Below the pieces are notes generated by a model. That model was not told the DNA's origin and made no database searches. It saw only the letters and a list, made by a program, of their open reading frames with translations. The translations under genes were made by a program, and so were the position numbers. From assembly GCA_963714205.1 (NCBI GenBank), contig CAVQNQ010000002.1, positions 930,001 to 994,000 of the forward strand: a stretch of 64,000 nt of DNA, given 5' to 3'. Position 1 is the stretch's first letter. Each line of letters starts with the position of its first letter. Below are positions 54,347-63,235 of the stretch, piece after piece. The DNA is from CAVQNQ01 sp963714205. GTDB taxonomy: Bacteria; Acidobacteriota; Terriglobia; Bryobacterales; Bryobacteraceae.

Positions 54347-55237
54347 GTGCGGCCGAGCAGGAGTATGCGGATTGGCGTCTTCTTATCGGTTTTCTTGCTT
54401 GCGCTAAGCGCACGATGCCAGTACGTCGCTGTCGAGAAACCTTCTGAGCCGGAGGCTCATCCGGTGTCAAGACCCGAGCCGCGGCACCGCGTAACATCGT
54501 CGCCGTTGAAGATCTTCACCGATCTCTCGAGTGCGTTGCCCGAGGCGCGGCGTTCCGCCTGCCGCCAGCTTGGGCTGGGTGACAGTCCGGAATCGCCAGA
54601 AGTAGACGACGTCCGCCTACGAATGCTGAACCTCGATGCCGATGATGACCTGGAGGCGATTCTTGTTGTTACCGTGGGGAAGCGGCTCACGAGGGCTGTG
54701 GTATTTGATAAGGCCAAGGATGGGTGGTGGCAGGTGGGAGCATTCGATTACTCCTGGATTTGGACTAGCGATACCGCCGAACACCTCATCGAAGTGAAGG
54801 AAATTGTCTGGCCAGGCCGGAAAGAACTGATTGTTAGGCAGGAATCCGGCGGCACAGGAGTTGTCCGTACAGATCTTGCCATATACCGCATGTACAGCGG
54901 TGAGCTCTACCGTGTTTTCGACGTGAATGAATCCTGGCAGTACGCCGCGATGGGCCAGCCAAACGTCACCGCGTATCTAGAGCAACACGAAATCAGCTTC
55001 CATGATCAATACGCCGCTTATCATCAAGGCCGTCCATCTATCCTGGTTCGGCACACTAAGACAGCGTACCCGACCGACAGTTCCGCTCAGCCGAGCGTCC
55101 AGAATCTCGGATGCGTAGCCTACGCTTGGGACGCCAGAAGGTTCGAGTTTCTGTCCGATTCCGCGGCCACAGCGAGGCTCTGCGGTCCGGAGACAGGCTT
55201 GAAGCCGCCGGAATCAAGCAACCGGCCGGCAAATTGA
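54347..55237 (+). CDS. Exported protein, candidate immunity for cassette D
   Basis: A 296-residue protein. The GTG at 54347 follows the cassette stop directly; an ATG at 54365 gives MRIGVFLSVFLLALSARC, a signal peptide with a cysteine that may be lipidated. The mature part (ILVVTVGKRLTRAVVFDKAK ... WPGRKELIVRQESGGTGVVR) has no recognised family. A periplasmic partner fits a peptidoglycan-cutting tip. Codon use is less GC-rich than in the core genes. Confidence 0.6.
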   Translation: MRPSRSMRIGVFLSVFLLALSARCQYVAVEKPSEPEAHPVSRPEPRHRVTSSPLKIFTDLSSALPEARRSACRQLGLGDSPESPEVDDVRLRMLNLDADDDLEAILVVTVGKRLTRAVVFDKAKDGWWQVGAFDYSWIWTSDTAEHLIEVKEIVWPGRKELIVRQESGGTGVVRTDLAIYRMYSGELYRVFDVNESWQYAAMGQPNVTAYLEQHEISFHDQYAAYHQGRPSILVRHTKTAYPTDSSAQPSVQNLGCVAYAWDARRFEFLSDSAATARLCGPETGLKPPESSNRPAN

Positions 55238-55311
55238 CACTGGCGTTGGGGAAATCTGGCAAAGCTGGGGACAGACGGAAACTATCCATCTACGACCCTG
55301 AATCTGACAGC

Positions 55312-56990
55312 ATGGCGCGGCTGACCACGATGCTCTTTGGCGCGCAGACCAGCAACGCCACCTACGGCCCGGCCGGGGAGCTGACCAGCCTTACCACCTC
55401 GAACGCCGGTCTATACGTGCAGGAGACGCGCACCTACAACAGCATGTTGCAACTCACGCAAATCCAAAGCACGGGGAGCTTGAGCCAGAACATCCAATAC
55501 GTCTACTCGGCCACGCAGAACAACGAGCGCATCCAGCAAACCCTCGACGCCGCGTCGGGCGAACAGGTGAGTTATCAGTACGACGCCTTGAACCGCTTGG
55601 TGCACGCCGAGACGGCGGGCAACACCTGGGGCGAGACCTACCAATATGACGGCTTCGGCAACCTGACGGTGAAGACGCCCACCAAGGGTTCGGCGCCGGC
55701 CTGGTCGGCGACCTACAACGCGGCGACCAACTGGCAGATGGGGGTGCAGTACGACGCCAACGGCAATCCGCCGGTGGGGACGTTTGACGTGGAGAACCGG
55801 CTGGTGAACGAGATCGACCCCTCCACGGGCGACACGGTGAGTTGGCTCTACGACCCGTGGGGCAAGCGGGTGATCCGGCAAGACCAGACAACTGGAGCCT
55901 CTCAATACACGCTCTATGGGGTAACGGGGCAGAGGCTGGCGGTGTTGGCGTGCACCTTCAATGGCCAGTGGTCGACCTGCGCGACGTCGAATAGCAATGT
56001 GTACTTCAAGGGGCGGCTGTTGATGAGCGCGCTCGGGGGCTACATGTCGGCGGACCGGCTGGGGTCAGTGGGGACGGGCAGCGCGTATTTCCCGTACGGG
56101 GAGGAGCAGGCGAGTCCGCCGACGCCGACGGGGGTAGAGCGGTTCGCGACGTATTACCGGGACTTCGTGGGGCAGGATTACGCGGACCAGCGGTACTACA
56201 ATAGCATCGGGGGTAGGTTCCTTACGCCGGACCCGCTGGGAACCGGGATAGCCATGACTTCGTTTCGCCCGAGCTTTCGCGCCATGCGCTTGGCCAATCC
56301 GACGATGTGGAATCGATATGCTTATGCGTCAGACGATCCGGCTAACAGGAATGACCCGAGTGGGCTGGATGATGCTGACTGCCAAAATCTTCTTACCAAG
56401 ATCAACTCGATAGTCTTCGGAAACGACACCACCCTCAATCCTTCTAAGGGCCTGATCCAGCGTTTCTACGAGCAGCTCTACGGAAATATAGGCCCCGGCC
56501 AAGCTGGCTGGCAGAGCCACGAAGACCAGATTAGAAGACTCCAGAATCTTTTGAAGGAGAAGATGAAGCAGTTCAATGACGATAAGTGCCCCCCCCTCCT
56601 TCCAACTGGAAGGTGTTCGATTACTGGGCCAACAGACTGGTGCCGAGTCAAAAAGATTACAAGGGGCCTAGCGCTAGCCCTAATATGATGCAGTGGGTCT
56701 TCGGCGCCGGCGGAAGCTACATCTTCTATCAAATGGTTCCCAACCTGGAGGACGCATTCGAAAATCTCCTGCCTGAAATCGAGGATCTCGCCGCCGGCTT
56801 CGCTGAATCCACAATAACCTATGGTGACATGGTGGATGACGGCGACGATGAAGATGGAGGAGACGAAGAGGTACGTTTCCCAGATCGAGCTTTGGAGACC
56901 AAACTTCGCCTGCCCCTGAGGTGGTCAGGTCCATCGCCTATTCTCGTGATCCCGCCGGATCGACAGCCGATCCGCGTTGGTGGAGATTAG
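55312..56990 (+). CDS. RHS cassette E: conserved Cys/Pro-type tip (one frameshift at a C8 run)
   Basis: RHS sequence starts at ~55307 (DSMARLTTM); the ATG at 55312 is formal. A missing C in the run 56589-56596 breaks the frame; restored length is ~559 residues. After the core (ends NDPSGLDD) the tip begins CQNLLTKINSIV ... RRLQNLLKEKMKQFNDDKC, then PPPPSNWKVFDYWANR. This Cys-helix-DDKGC-PP-W layout recurs in RHS tips of many bacteria, function unknown to me. The C-terminus is acidic (DDGDDEDGGDEE). Preceding it are 'GGGGACAGACGGAAA' REP-like bases. Confidence 0.72.
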
Positions 56991-56991
56991 C

Positions 56992-57147
56992 ATGGATCGG
57001 ACGGTTCCGTTTCTCCTCGACGCGTTCCCACCAGTTGGTGGAAGGGACTTGCCGTTACTAGGAACGCGCGCAGAGGCCGACCGGGGCGTTACCCTGGCGA
57101 GATTCACATCGCCTGGAGATTGTGGCGGAACAAGTTATGGCAGGTGA
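56992..57147 (+). CDS. Possible 51-residue protein after cassette E
   Basis: ATG 56992 lies one base after the cassette stop and opens a 51-codon frame (MDRTVPFLLDAFPPVGGRDL...). It overlaps the zinc-motif gene in another frame, so the two may be one gene split by an indel. No motif is recognised. Confidence 0.3.
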   Translation: MDRTVPFLLDAFPPVGGRDLPLLGTRAEADRGVTLARFTSPGDCGGTSYGR

Positions 57148-57340
57148 CGATCTGGGATTTATATGCAAGGTTTGTGGGCGGTTCCACACTGACTGCCAGG
57201 TAAAAGAGTGGGACACAAAATGGGAGATCCGGAATGGCGAAAGGTGGCTAAATGAGATAGTACAACGATGTCCATTCTGTGGAAAGACCTCCAGCTATCA
57301 GCCAAGCGACGCTAAGTTTCGTTTCCAGGCAGAGAGTTAA
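57122..57340 (+). CDS. Small protein with two CxxC motifs, candidate partner of cassette E
   Basis: A 72-residue frame from GTG 57122 (ATG 57137 is possible). CKVCGRFHTDC and CPFCGK suggest a zinc ribbon. It lacks a signal peptide, so a cytosolic partner is implied. Cassette F follows its TAA with no intervening base and in the same frame. Confidence 0.5.
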   Translation: MAEQVMAGDDLGFICKVCGRFHTDCQVKEWDTKWEIRNGERWLNEIVQRCPFCGKTSSYQPSDAKFRFQAES

Positions 57341-58780
57341 AACAACGGGCGCATCACGCAGTCGATCGAAGCGGTCTCAGGCGAACAGGTCAGCTACCAG
57401 TACGACTCCCCGAACCGCCTGGTGCACGCCGAGACGGCGGGCAACACCTGGGGCGAGACCTACCAATATGACGGCTTCGGCAACCTGACGGTGAAGACGC
57501 CCACCAAGGGTTCGGCGCCGGCCTGGTCGGCGACCTACAACGCGGCGACCAACTGGCAGATGGGGGTACAGTACGACGCCAACGGCAATCCGCCGGTGGG
57601 GACGTTTGACGTGGAGAACCGGCTGGTGAGCGAGATCGACCCCTCCACGGGCGACACGGTTAGCTTTCTCTACGACCCGTGGGGCAAGCGGGTGATCCGG
57701 CAAGACCAGACAACTGGAGCCTCTCAATACACGCTCTATGGGGTAACGGGGCAGAGGCTGGCGGTGTTGGCGTGCACCTTCAATGGCCAGTGGTCCACCT
57801 GCGCGACGTCGAATAGCAATGTGTACTTCAAGGGGCGGCTGTTGATGAGCGCGCCCGGGGGCTACATGTCGGCGGACCGGGTGGGGTCAGTGGGGACGGG
57901 CAGCGCGTATTTCCCGTACGGGGAGGAGAAAGGGAGTCCGCCGACGCCGACGGGGGTAGAGCGGTTCGGGACGTATTACCGGGACTTCGTGGGGCAGGAT
58001 TACGCGGACCAGCGGTATTACAACAGCATGAGCGGCAGGTTCCTAACGCCCGATCGGAAGGGCGGGACTTTGAACTCGCCACAGTCTCTGAACCGATATG
58101 CCTACGTTGTGGATGACCCGGTGAACTTGAACGACCCGCTCGGGCTATGCCCGCCAGGATACGTTCCCGCTACCTCAGATCAGCTCCAGGACATTGTCGA
58201 CACGGCGGAATCGTACGTGGGCGACAACCTCACGCACGCGAACGGCGTTCACTACGTTGACCCCAGCGGAGTGCTAACGGCGATCGATTGCACGGGTCTC
58301 ATAGCGCAGGCACTCGCCGGGATCGACTACACTCCAACCAACTTTCAGCGGGCACCCACGGCGGATCAGTTCCCGACGGGTCAGATCCCCAACCTCTTCG
58401 CGGCCGTAACGACGTCTCCGCAGGTTGGAGACATTATATCGTTTGGAAATCACGCCGGTATCGTAACGGGTGTGTCGAACGGCCAAGTCACGTCTTTTGT
58501 CGGCTCCCAGGGCAGTGTCACTAGACCGGGTGGGCCAGCGGACGTCAACCTAGCATCGAGCCCACATTGGGCGAGTCAGTTGAGCAGCGCCAAGGTATAT
58601 CAGCCATGTGTTCCCGCATCGAACTCGGCCAGCGCTGGCCCTGGGCCAGAGGTTTTCACGGAGTGGGACCCAGTCTATGGCACTGAAGGCAACATAATAG
58701 AGTATGTCCCCTACTTCGTGCCGATCGGTAACTGGTCAGGAATAGGAATAGCTGGCCCCAGTCACGCCTTTGATATGTAG
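57341..58780 (+). CDS. RHS cassette F: NlpC/P60-like peptidase tip
   Basis: A 479-codon fragment beginning NNGRITQS directly after a TAA, with no start of its own; GTG 57422 is the first in-frame candidate. The core ends at NDPLGL (~267). The tip shows the NlpC/P60 triad layout: the catalytic Cys in IDCTGLIAQAL (Cys ~317), VGDIISFGNHAGIVTG (His ~371) and a later polar residue in the strand after it. The family cleaves peptidoglycan stem peptides. An N-terminal helical lead (ATSDQLQDIVDTAESYVGDN) is normal for the fold. Confidence 0.82.
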   Translation, partial: NNGRITQSIEAVSGEQVSYQYDSPNRLVHAETAGNTWGETYQYDGFGNLTVKTPTKGSAPAWSATYNAATNWQMGVQYDANGNPPVGTFDVENRLVSEIDPSTGDTVSFLYDPWGKRVIRQDQTTGASQYTLYGVTGQRLAVLACTFNGQWSTCATSNSNVYFKGRLLMSAPGGYMSADRVGSVGTGSAYFPYGEEKGSPPTPTGVERFGTYYRDFVGQDYADQRYYNSMSGRFLTPDRKGGTLNSPQSLNRYAYVVDDPVNLNDPLGLCPPGYVPATSDQLQDIVDTAESYVGDNLTHANGVHYVDPSGVLTAIDCTGLIAQALAGIDYTPTNFQRAPTADQFPTGQIPNLFAAVTTSPQVGDIISFGNHAGIVTGVSNGQVTSFVGSQGSVTRPGGPADVNLASSPHWASQLSSAKVYQPCVPASNSASAGPGPEVFTEWDPVYGTEGNIIEYVPYFVPIGNWSGIGIAGPSHAFDM

Positions 58781-58884
58781 GAGCGCTAGCATGGCTCGGA
58801 GCTGCTGTGTGGAAGAGCGCGCGGCGTATTTTCGACCGGCGGCGAGCGCCGCCAGTGGTATTGCAATGTCCGTCCGGAGATGAC

Positions 58885-59755
58885 ATGGGAAGAAGAAGTT
58901 TGTTGGCGTCGGCGTTGATTGCTTGCTGTTGCGCCCATCCTGGTGGGGCGCAACCGGAGAAACCCTGCTACGCTTTTCTTCGTAGCCAGGACTTGCACGT
59001 TACATGCGGCAAGGATTCGGGCCAGATAACTTATCGCCGTAACATTGACCGCTTCGCGGTCAGCGAGGAGCGGTCATACCTCGCTTTCTTGACGTCGCAA
59101 ATTACGAAGCGGACAGCAACTTCGGCCGACGCAGTCTACACAACGACGCTGGTCGACCTGAGGTCCGGGAGGCTCAGTCAGACGGCCGGGCAGGCGTTCG
59201 GCGATAACACCCTTGTGGGAACTTGCGGGGGAATCTTCCGTGCCGCTGATCCCAGAAACGAGCACTCTGGCTCTACTGACCTCATTACGGGTGCTCAGAT
59301 CGATATGTCGCCATATAGGTGGTTTGTCTGCAGCTCTGACCTCAGGGTCGTATTCGGCAACCTCGGGGCACCTGTACGAGGGACGCCCGCCGGTCCTTAA
59401 AGTGCCCGCCTTAGGAAAGTACGACTTTTACACGTACAATATCAGCCCGGACGGATCAAAGATAGTTTACGAGACGGGATCCCGTCCACTCTGCGTGTTG
59501 TCCTCCCCCGGCCCGCCTGAGTGCGCTCCTGAGGCGCTTGGCGAGGACTTCGAGCTTTCCGTCAACAACGATGGTGAAGTGTTGATTGAGGAACGTGATC
59601 TGGACGGCCATATTGGAATCGACTACTGGAGGACCGGTCTGAACTCTCTCGAAGTCATCGAATCGTACGGCGGTGCACCCCAGTGGATTAGCCCCGGGAC
59701 GGCCGAGCTGCTGCTAAAGTGGTCCGCACAACAGGATCGGAAGCCAGCCAGGTGA
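58885..59755 (+). CDS. Exported protein, candidate immunity for cassette F (one frameshift)
   Basis: ATG 58885 follows GGAGATGAC. A signal peptide (RSLLASALIACCCAHPGGAQ) leads a beta-rich protein (YRRNIDRFAVSEERSYLAFL, YTYNISPDGSKIVYETGSRP) with a propeller-like pattern. One extra base near 59359-59368 shifts the frame; without it the product is 289 residues and the codon count is exact. Periplasmic location suits protection from a cell-wall peptidase. The gene begins ~105 bases after cassette F. Confidence 0.55.
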
Positions 59756-59862
59756 AGCGCCCGACTCACCCGGGGGAAATCAGGGGGAAATCAGGGACGG
59801 GAAATCAGGGACAGACGGAAAGTTATCCATCCTTCGAGGCCACCTGAGACAATGAAGGCGAG
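59756..59862 (+). repeat. REP-like repeat cluster before cassette G
   Basis: Three closely spaced GGGAAATCAGGG-type units followed by GACAGACGGAAAGTTATCC, the same sequence family as at 48487-48530 and 63489-63545. The RHS sequence of cassette G (ACAATGAAGGCGAGATGACC) begins right after. Confidence 0.75.
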
Positions 59863-61665
59863 ATGACCAGCCAATCGTACCCGGTGCCGCCGAACAGCCT
59901 GACCGGCGACGGCTCCAGTACGCTGAATCTGACCTACCAATACGACAGCATGGCGCGCTTGACCACGATGTACTTTGGCGATCAGACCACCACGGCCACC
60001 TACGGCCCGGCCGGGGAGTTGACCAGCCTTGATACCGGGAGCCCTGGGTTCAGCGTGCAGGAGACGCGGACCTACAACAGCCTGTTGCAGCTGACGCAGA
60101 TCCAAAGCATGGGGAGCCCGAACAATTGGAGCCAGAACATCCAATACGTCTATTCGGCCACCCAGAACAACGGGCGCATCATTCAGAGCATCGACGCGGT
60201 ATCGGGCGAACAGGTGACCTACCAGTACGACACCTTAAACCGGCTGTCGCACGCCGAGACAGCGGGCAACACCTGGGGCGAGACCTACCAATACGACGGC
60301 TTCGGCAACCTGACGGTGAAGACGCCCACCAAGGGGTCGGCGCCGGCCTGGTCGGCGACCTACAACGCGGCTACCAACTGGCAGATGGGGGTGCAGTACG
60401 ACGCCAACGGGAATCCGCCCGCGGGGACGTTTGACGTGGAGAACCGGCTGGTGAGCGAGATCGACCCCTCCACGGGCGACACGGTGAGTTGGCTCTACGA
60501 CCCATGGGGTAAGCGGGTGGGCCGGCAAGACCAGACAACTGGAGCCTCTCAATACACGCTCTATGGGGTGACGGGGCAAATGCTGGCGGTGTTGGCGTGC
60601 ACCTCCAATGGCCAGTGGTCCACCTGCGCGACGGCGAATAGCAATGTGTACTTCAAGGGGCGGCTCTTGATGAAAGCGGCCGGGGGCTACATGCCGGCGG
60701 ACCGGCTGGGGTCGGTGGGGACGGGTAGCGCGTATTTTCCGTATGGGGAGGAGAAAGGGAGTCCGCCGACGCCGACGGGGATAGAGCGGTTCGCGACGTA
60801 TTACCGGGACTTCGTGGGGCAGGATTACGCGGACCAGCGGTACTACAACAGCATCGGGGGGAGGTTCCTGACGCCGGACCCGGGCGGGATTCGGACGGCG
60901 GACCCGAAGAACCCGGGGAGTTGGAACCGATACGCGTATGCGGGCGGCGATCCGGTGAACCGCAACGATCCCACGGGGCTGGATTGGCTTAATAGTGGTG
61001 GGCTATGGGAGCTTCCAACCAACGCCTCGATGTCCTGCATGGGCGGTCCGACGGCCGCCGCCTTTCCGGCAGAGATTGCCGGCTGGGCGTGTTTGGTCCC
61101 GCCGATGATAGCGGTAGCAATAGCGACGACTCCTCCACCACCGCCACCCAACTGTGGTCAGGCGTTCTTCTCGGCGTTCGGCCTCATCAGCCAGGGAGAG
61201 CAAGATGCCGTGTCCGTGCTTTTGGGCGAGAATTCTTGGAATTACATGGGTACGAGGCAATATTCGGCAGGCCAACGCTATGGTCATGGAACGGGGCCTG
61301 TAATCGGTGTGTCGGATGTCTACTCTGAAGATTCGTACATGGCCGATGTTCTCTTGAACCGCGTCGCTCAGTGGGGCGGAACCCTGTCCTCACAGGCCAG
61401 TGACCAGAGTCAGTTCAATGGCTACGGAACGGGAGCGCAGATGTTCAGGGCCGATATGTCGAAGGCAACCGACACAACGGACTGTTCTGACCTACTCCTC
61501 GCGTTTAGTGCACTGCGGAGCCAGGAGACCGGCGCAAGGTTGAACACCAGCATTTTGTTTTGGGGAGCGGCGGTAAACCCGAAGACGAGCAGAGCCATTT
61601 TGGTCGGTCCCGGGGAGTTCATGGTAGCTGACACCGTCTTTGGAGTAACTCAGGTGTACAAATGA
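59863..61665 (+). CDS. RHS cassette G: SleB-like hydrolase tip
   Basis: A 600-residue intact frame from ATG 59863, with an in-frame TGA 18 bases upstream. YD repeats and RHS core match the other cassettes. The tip (~373-600) starts WLNSGGLWELPT, has a Pro-rich hydrophobic segment (MIAVAIATTPPPPPPNCG), then VSVLLGENSW (Glu ~456), MADVLLNRVAQWGG (NR ~499-500) and SQFNGYGTG, the order seen in SleB-type hydrolases. Similar to the tip of D in outline but not in sequence. The stop overlaps the next ATG (ATGA). Confidence 0.78.
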   Translation: MTSQSYPVPPNSLTGDGSSTLNLTYQYDSMARLTTMYFGDQTTTATYGPAGELTSLDTGSPGFSVQETRTYNSLLQLTQIQSMGSPNNWSQNIQYVYSATQNNGRIIQSIDAVSGEQVTYQYDTLNRLSHAETAGNTWGETYQYDGFGNLTVKTPTKGSAPAWSATYNAATNWQMGVQYDANGNPPAGTFDVENRLVSEIDPSTGDTVSWLYDPWGKRVGRQDQTTGASQYTLYGVTGQMLAVLACTSNGQWSTCATANSNVYFKGRLLMKAAGGYMPADRLGSVGTGSAYFPYGEEKGSPPTPTGIERFATYYRDFVGQDYADQRYYNSIGGRFLTPDPGGIRTADPKNPGSWNRYAYAGGDPVNRNDPTGLDWLNSGGLWELPTNASMSCMGGPTAAAFPAEIAGWACLVPPMIAVAIATTPPPPPPNCGQAFFSAFGLISQGEQDAVSVLLGENSWNYMGTRQYSAGQRYGHGTGPVIGVSDVYSEDSYMADVLLNRVAQWGGTLSSQASDQSQFNGYGTGAQMFRADMSKATDTTDCSDLLLAFSALRSQETGARLNTSILFWGAAVNPKTSRAILVGPGEFMVADTVFGVTQVYK

Positions 61666-62213
61666 CGGCGCGGACCTGCAGTTGGCGATATCTCCGTGTA
61701 CCGTCCATCTTGCTTGGCGCCATTGTGCTTGTCAGCTTCACTCCGACTCTAATACCAGCGTCGGGCAAACCGCTGCCCGGAAGCGACCGTGACTACGCAG
61801 ACTACGGGGTCCATTCCGTATTTCACGGGCGGCCGGCTAAACCCAAGTTCAAGCCTGGTGCCGACACGTGGCCCGACGCCGACCCGAGGTTCCGAGACTC
61901 GGTCGAGTATCAGGTGAGCAAGGGCCCAAACTTTGCCGGGGCGTACACGGTCGTAAAGACGACCTGTGGGACGGGCTGCTTTTATGTTGTGATTGTTGAC
62001 GCTCGTACGGGTCGCATATTTGAAGACCTGCCCTTTCGAATGGTCGTGGTTGGGCAGCCGAACCAATACCGAGGTCTTTCCTTTCGCTTAGATAGCCGAC
62101 TTCTGATAGTCGAAGGCTTCGTCGATGGCTCACAGATGCCGACGCGAGCATCATATGAGTGGACCGACGCGGGTCTCCGCGCGATACAAAGTGTTCGTGC
62201 TACCCAACGTTGA
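61662..62213 (+). CDS. Exported protein, candidate immunity for cassette G
   Basis: A 183-residue protein from ATG 61662 inside the RHS stop. It has a signal or anchor helix (VPSILLGAIVLVSFTPTLIP) and a compact mature domain with TTCGTGCFYVVIVDARTGRI and LDSRLLIVEGFVDGS. A remnant of a homologue lies at 63236-63445, so this immunity type occurred at least twice here. Periplasmic placement agrees with a cell-wall hydrolase tip. Confidence 0.65.
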   Translation: MTARTCSWRYLRVPSILLGAIVLVSFTPTLIPASGKPLPGSDRDYADYGVHSVFHGRPAKPKFKPGADTWPDADPRFRDSVEYQVSKGPNFAGAYTVVKTTCGTGCFYVVIVDARTGRIFEDLPFRMVVVGQPNQYRGLSFRLDSRLLIVEGFVDGSQMPTRASYEWTDAGLRAIQSVRATQR

Positions 62214-62360
62214 TCTAACGGGGAGGGCCGAACCTCCATCCGGGCCCGCGCCCCGCCGTCGCGGGAGGAACCCGGCCCCAGCCGCCGTCACCCACAATGC
62301 CAACCCCCGCCGCACAGGGCGCCCACGTAGCCTTCTCCCAGCGCGCAGTGGCAGCTTCAC

Positions 62361-62440
62361 GGGGAAAGCCGGAAAGCCGGAGCCGGAAAGCCGGGGAAAG
62401 CCGGGGAAAGCCGGGGAAAGCTGGGGAAAGCTGGGAAAGC
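62361..62440 (+). repeat. Tandem GGGGAAAGCC/T repeats
   Basis: About eight imperfect copies of a ~10-bp unit run straight into the left end of the REP-associated transposase element. Confidence 0.8.
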
Positions 62441-63223
62441 TGGGGACAGCAACCGATTGTTCGATTCTCCTGAGAAGCTTAACGGCAGGGGGCCACTCTC
62501 CCCGTGTATGGCCAGATCGCCGAGAGCAGTCCTTGTGGATACGCCGCATCACGTAACTCAACGTGGGAACGGGAGGCAGGCAGTATTCTTCTCCGACGAA
62601 GACCGGAAGGTCTACCTGGACGCATTCTTCGAGTACGCATCGCGATACAGCCTGCGGGTATGGGGCTACTGTCTGATGAGTAATCACGTTCACTTTGTGG
62701 TGGTCCCAGAACGGGAACAAAGCCTGGCACGCGTTTTCGGCCGAACGCACAGCGACTACGGGCGATACGCGAATCTGGTGCGGCGCAGTTGTGGGCATTT
62801 CTGGCAATCGAGGTTTTACAGTTGCGCTCTGGATGCGCGACACGCATGGGAGGCGTTAGCCTATGTAGAGAGGAACCCGGTTCGGGCGGCCTTGGTGGAG
62901 AAAGCGGAACAGTACCCGTGGTCCAGTGCGGCGGCGCACTGCCGGGAGGAAGACAGCGACGGACTTCTGGACTTCGAGAATTGGCGGCGGCGCTTCACGG
63001 GCGAGCGCTGGCGGGAGGTCTTAGACATTGGTTTGCGAGATGCCGCCCTGGAAGAACGGATTCGGGAGGCCACGCGGCGAGGAAACCCCCTGGGATGCGA
63101 CGAGTTTGTGGACCGGGCGAGTCGGTCTCTCGGCCGGGACGTGCGTCCCCGTTCCCCCGGTCGTCCCCCGAAAACCAAGGTCCTGGAGTCTTCCGTTGTG
63201 GGGTAATTTGGTGCTGTCCCCAG
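62440..63223 (+). mobile_element. REP-associated transposase element with short inverted ends
   Basis: Left end CTGGGGACAGCAACC (62440-62454) and right end GGTGCTGTCCCCAG (63210-63223) are inverted copies with one base difference. It encloses a single Y1 transposase gene and interrupts a homologue of the cassette G partner gene. Confidence 0.75.
62508..63206 (+). CDS. REP-associated tyrosine transposase (Y1/HUH family)
   Basis: A 232-residue single-strand transposase from ATG 62508. The family motifs are PHHVTQRGN, the HUH pair in YCLMSNHVHFVVVPE, and AYVERNPVRAALV, which is close to the usual position downstream of the catalytic tyrosine region. The C-terminal ~60 residues are basic (RPRSPGRPPKTK). 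RAYT proteins mobilise REP palindromes, and REP-like sequences are scattered through this RHS region. The frame is intact. Confidence 0.9.
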   Translation: MARSPRAVLVDTPHHVTQRGNGRQAVFFSDEDRKVYLDAFFEYASRYSLRVWGYCLMSNHVHFVVVPEREQSLARVFGRTHSDYGRYANLVRRSCGHFWQSRFYSCALDARHAWEALAYVERNPVRAALVEKAEQYPWSSAAAHCREEDSDGLLDFENWRRRFTGERWREVLDIGLRDAALEERIREATRRGNPLGCDEFVDRASRSLGRDVRPRSPGRPPKTKVLESSVVG

Positions 63224-63235
63224 TTACCCCCCTCA

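Larger units (their letters stand above)
46776..60856 (+). repeat. Six direct copies of a ~567-bp RHS-core block
   Basis: Near-identical DNA from CAATACGACGG to TACAACAGCAT occurs at 46776-47340, 50068-50635, 53006-53572, 55642-56208, 57464-58030 and 60289-60856. Copies C, D, E and F share long stretches without a difference, indicating recent duplication or gene conversion. They are ready substrates for homologous recombination that would swap tips. Confidence 0.92.

Noticed and set aside
62361..62440. Tandem GGGGAAAGCC units as a CRISPR or origin iterons
   Set aside because: No spacers and no replication genes; the units merge into the RAYT element end and fit REP-like repeat expansion.
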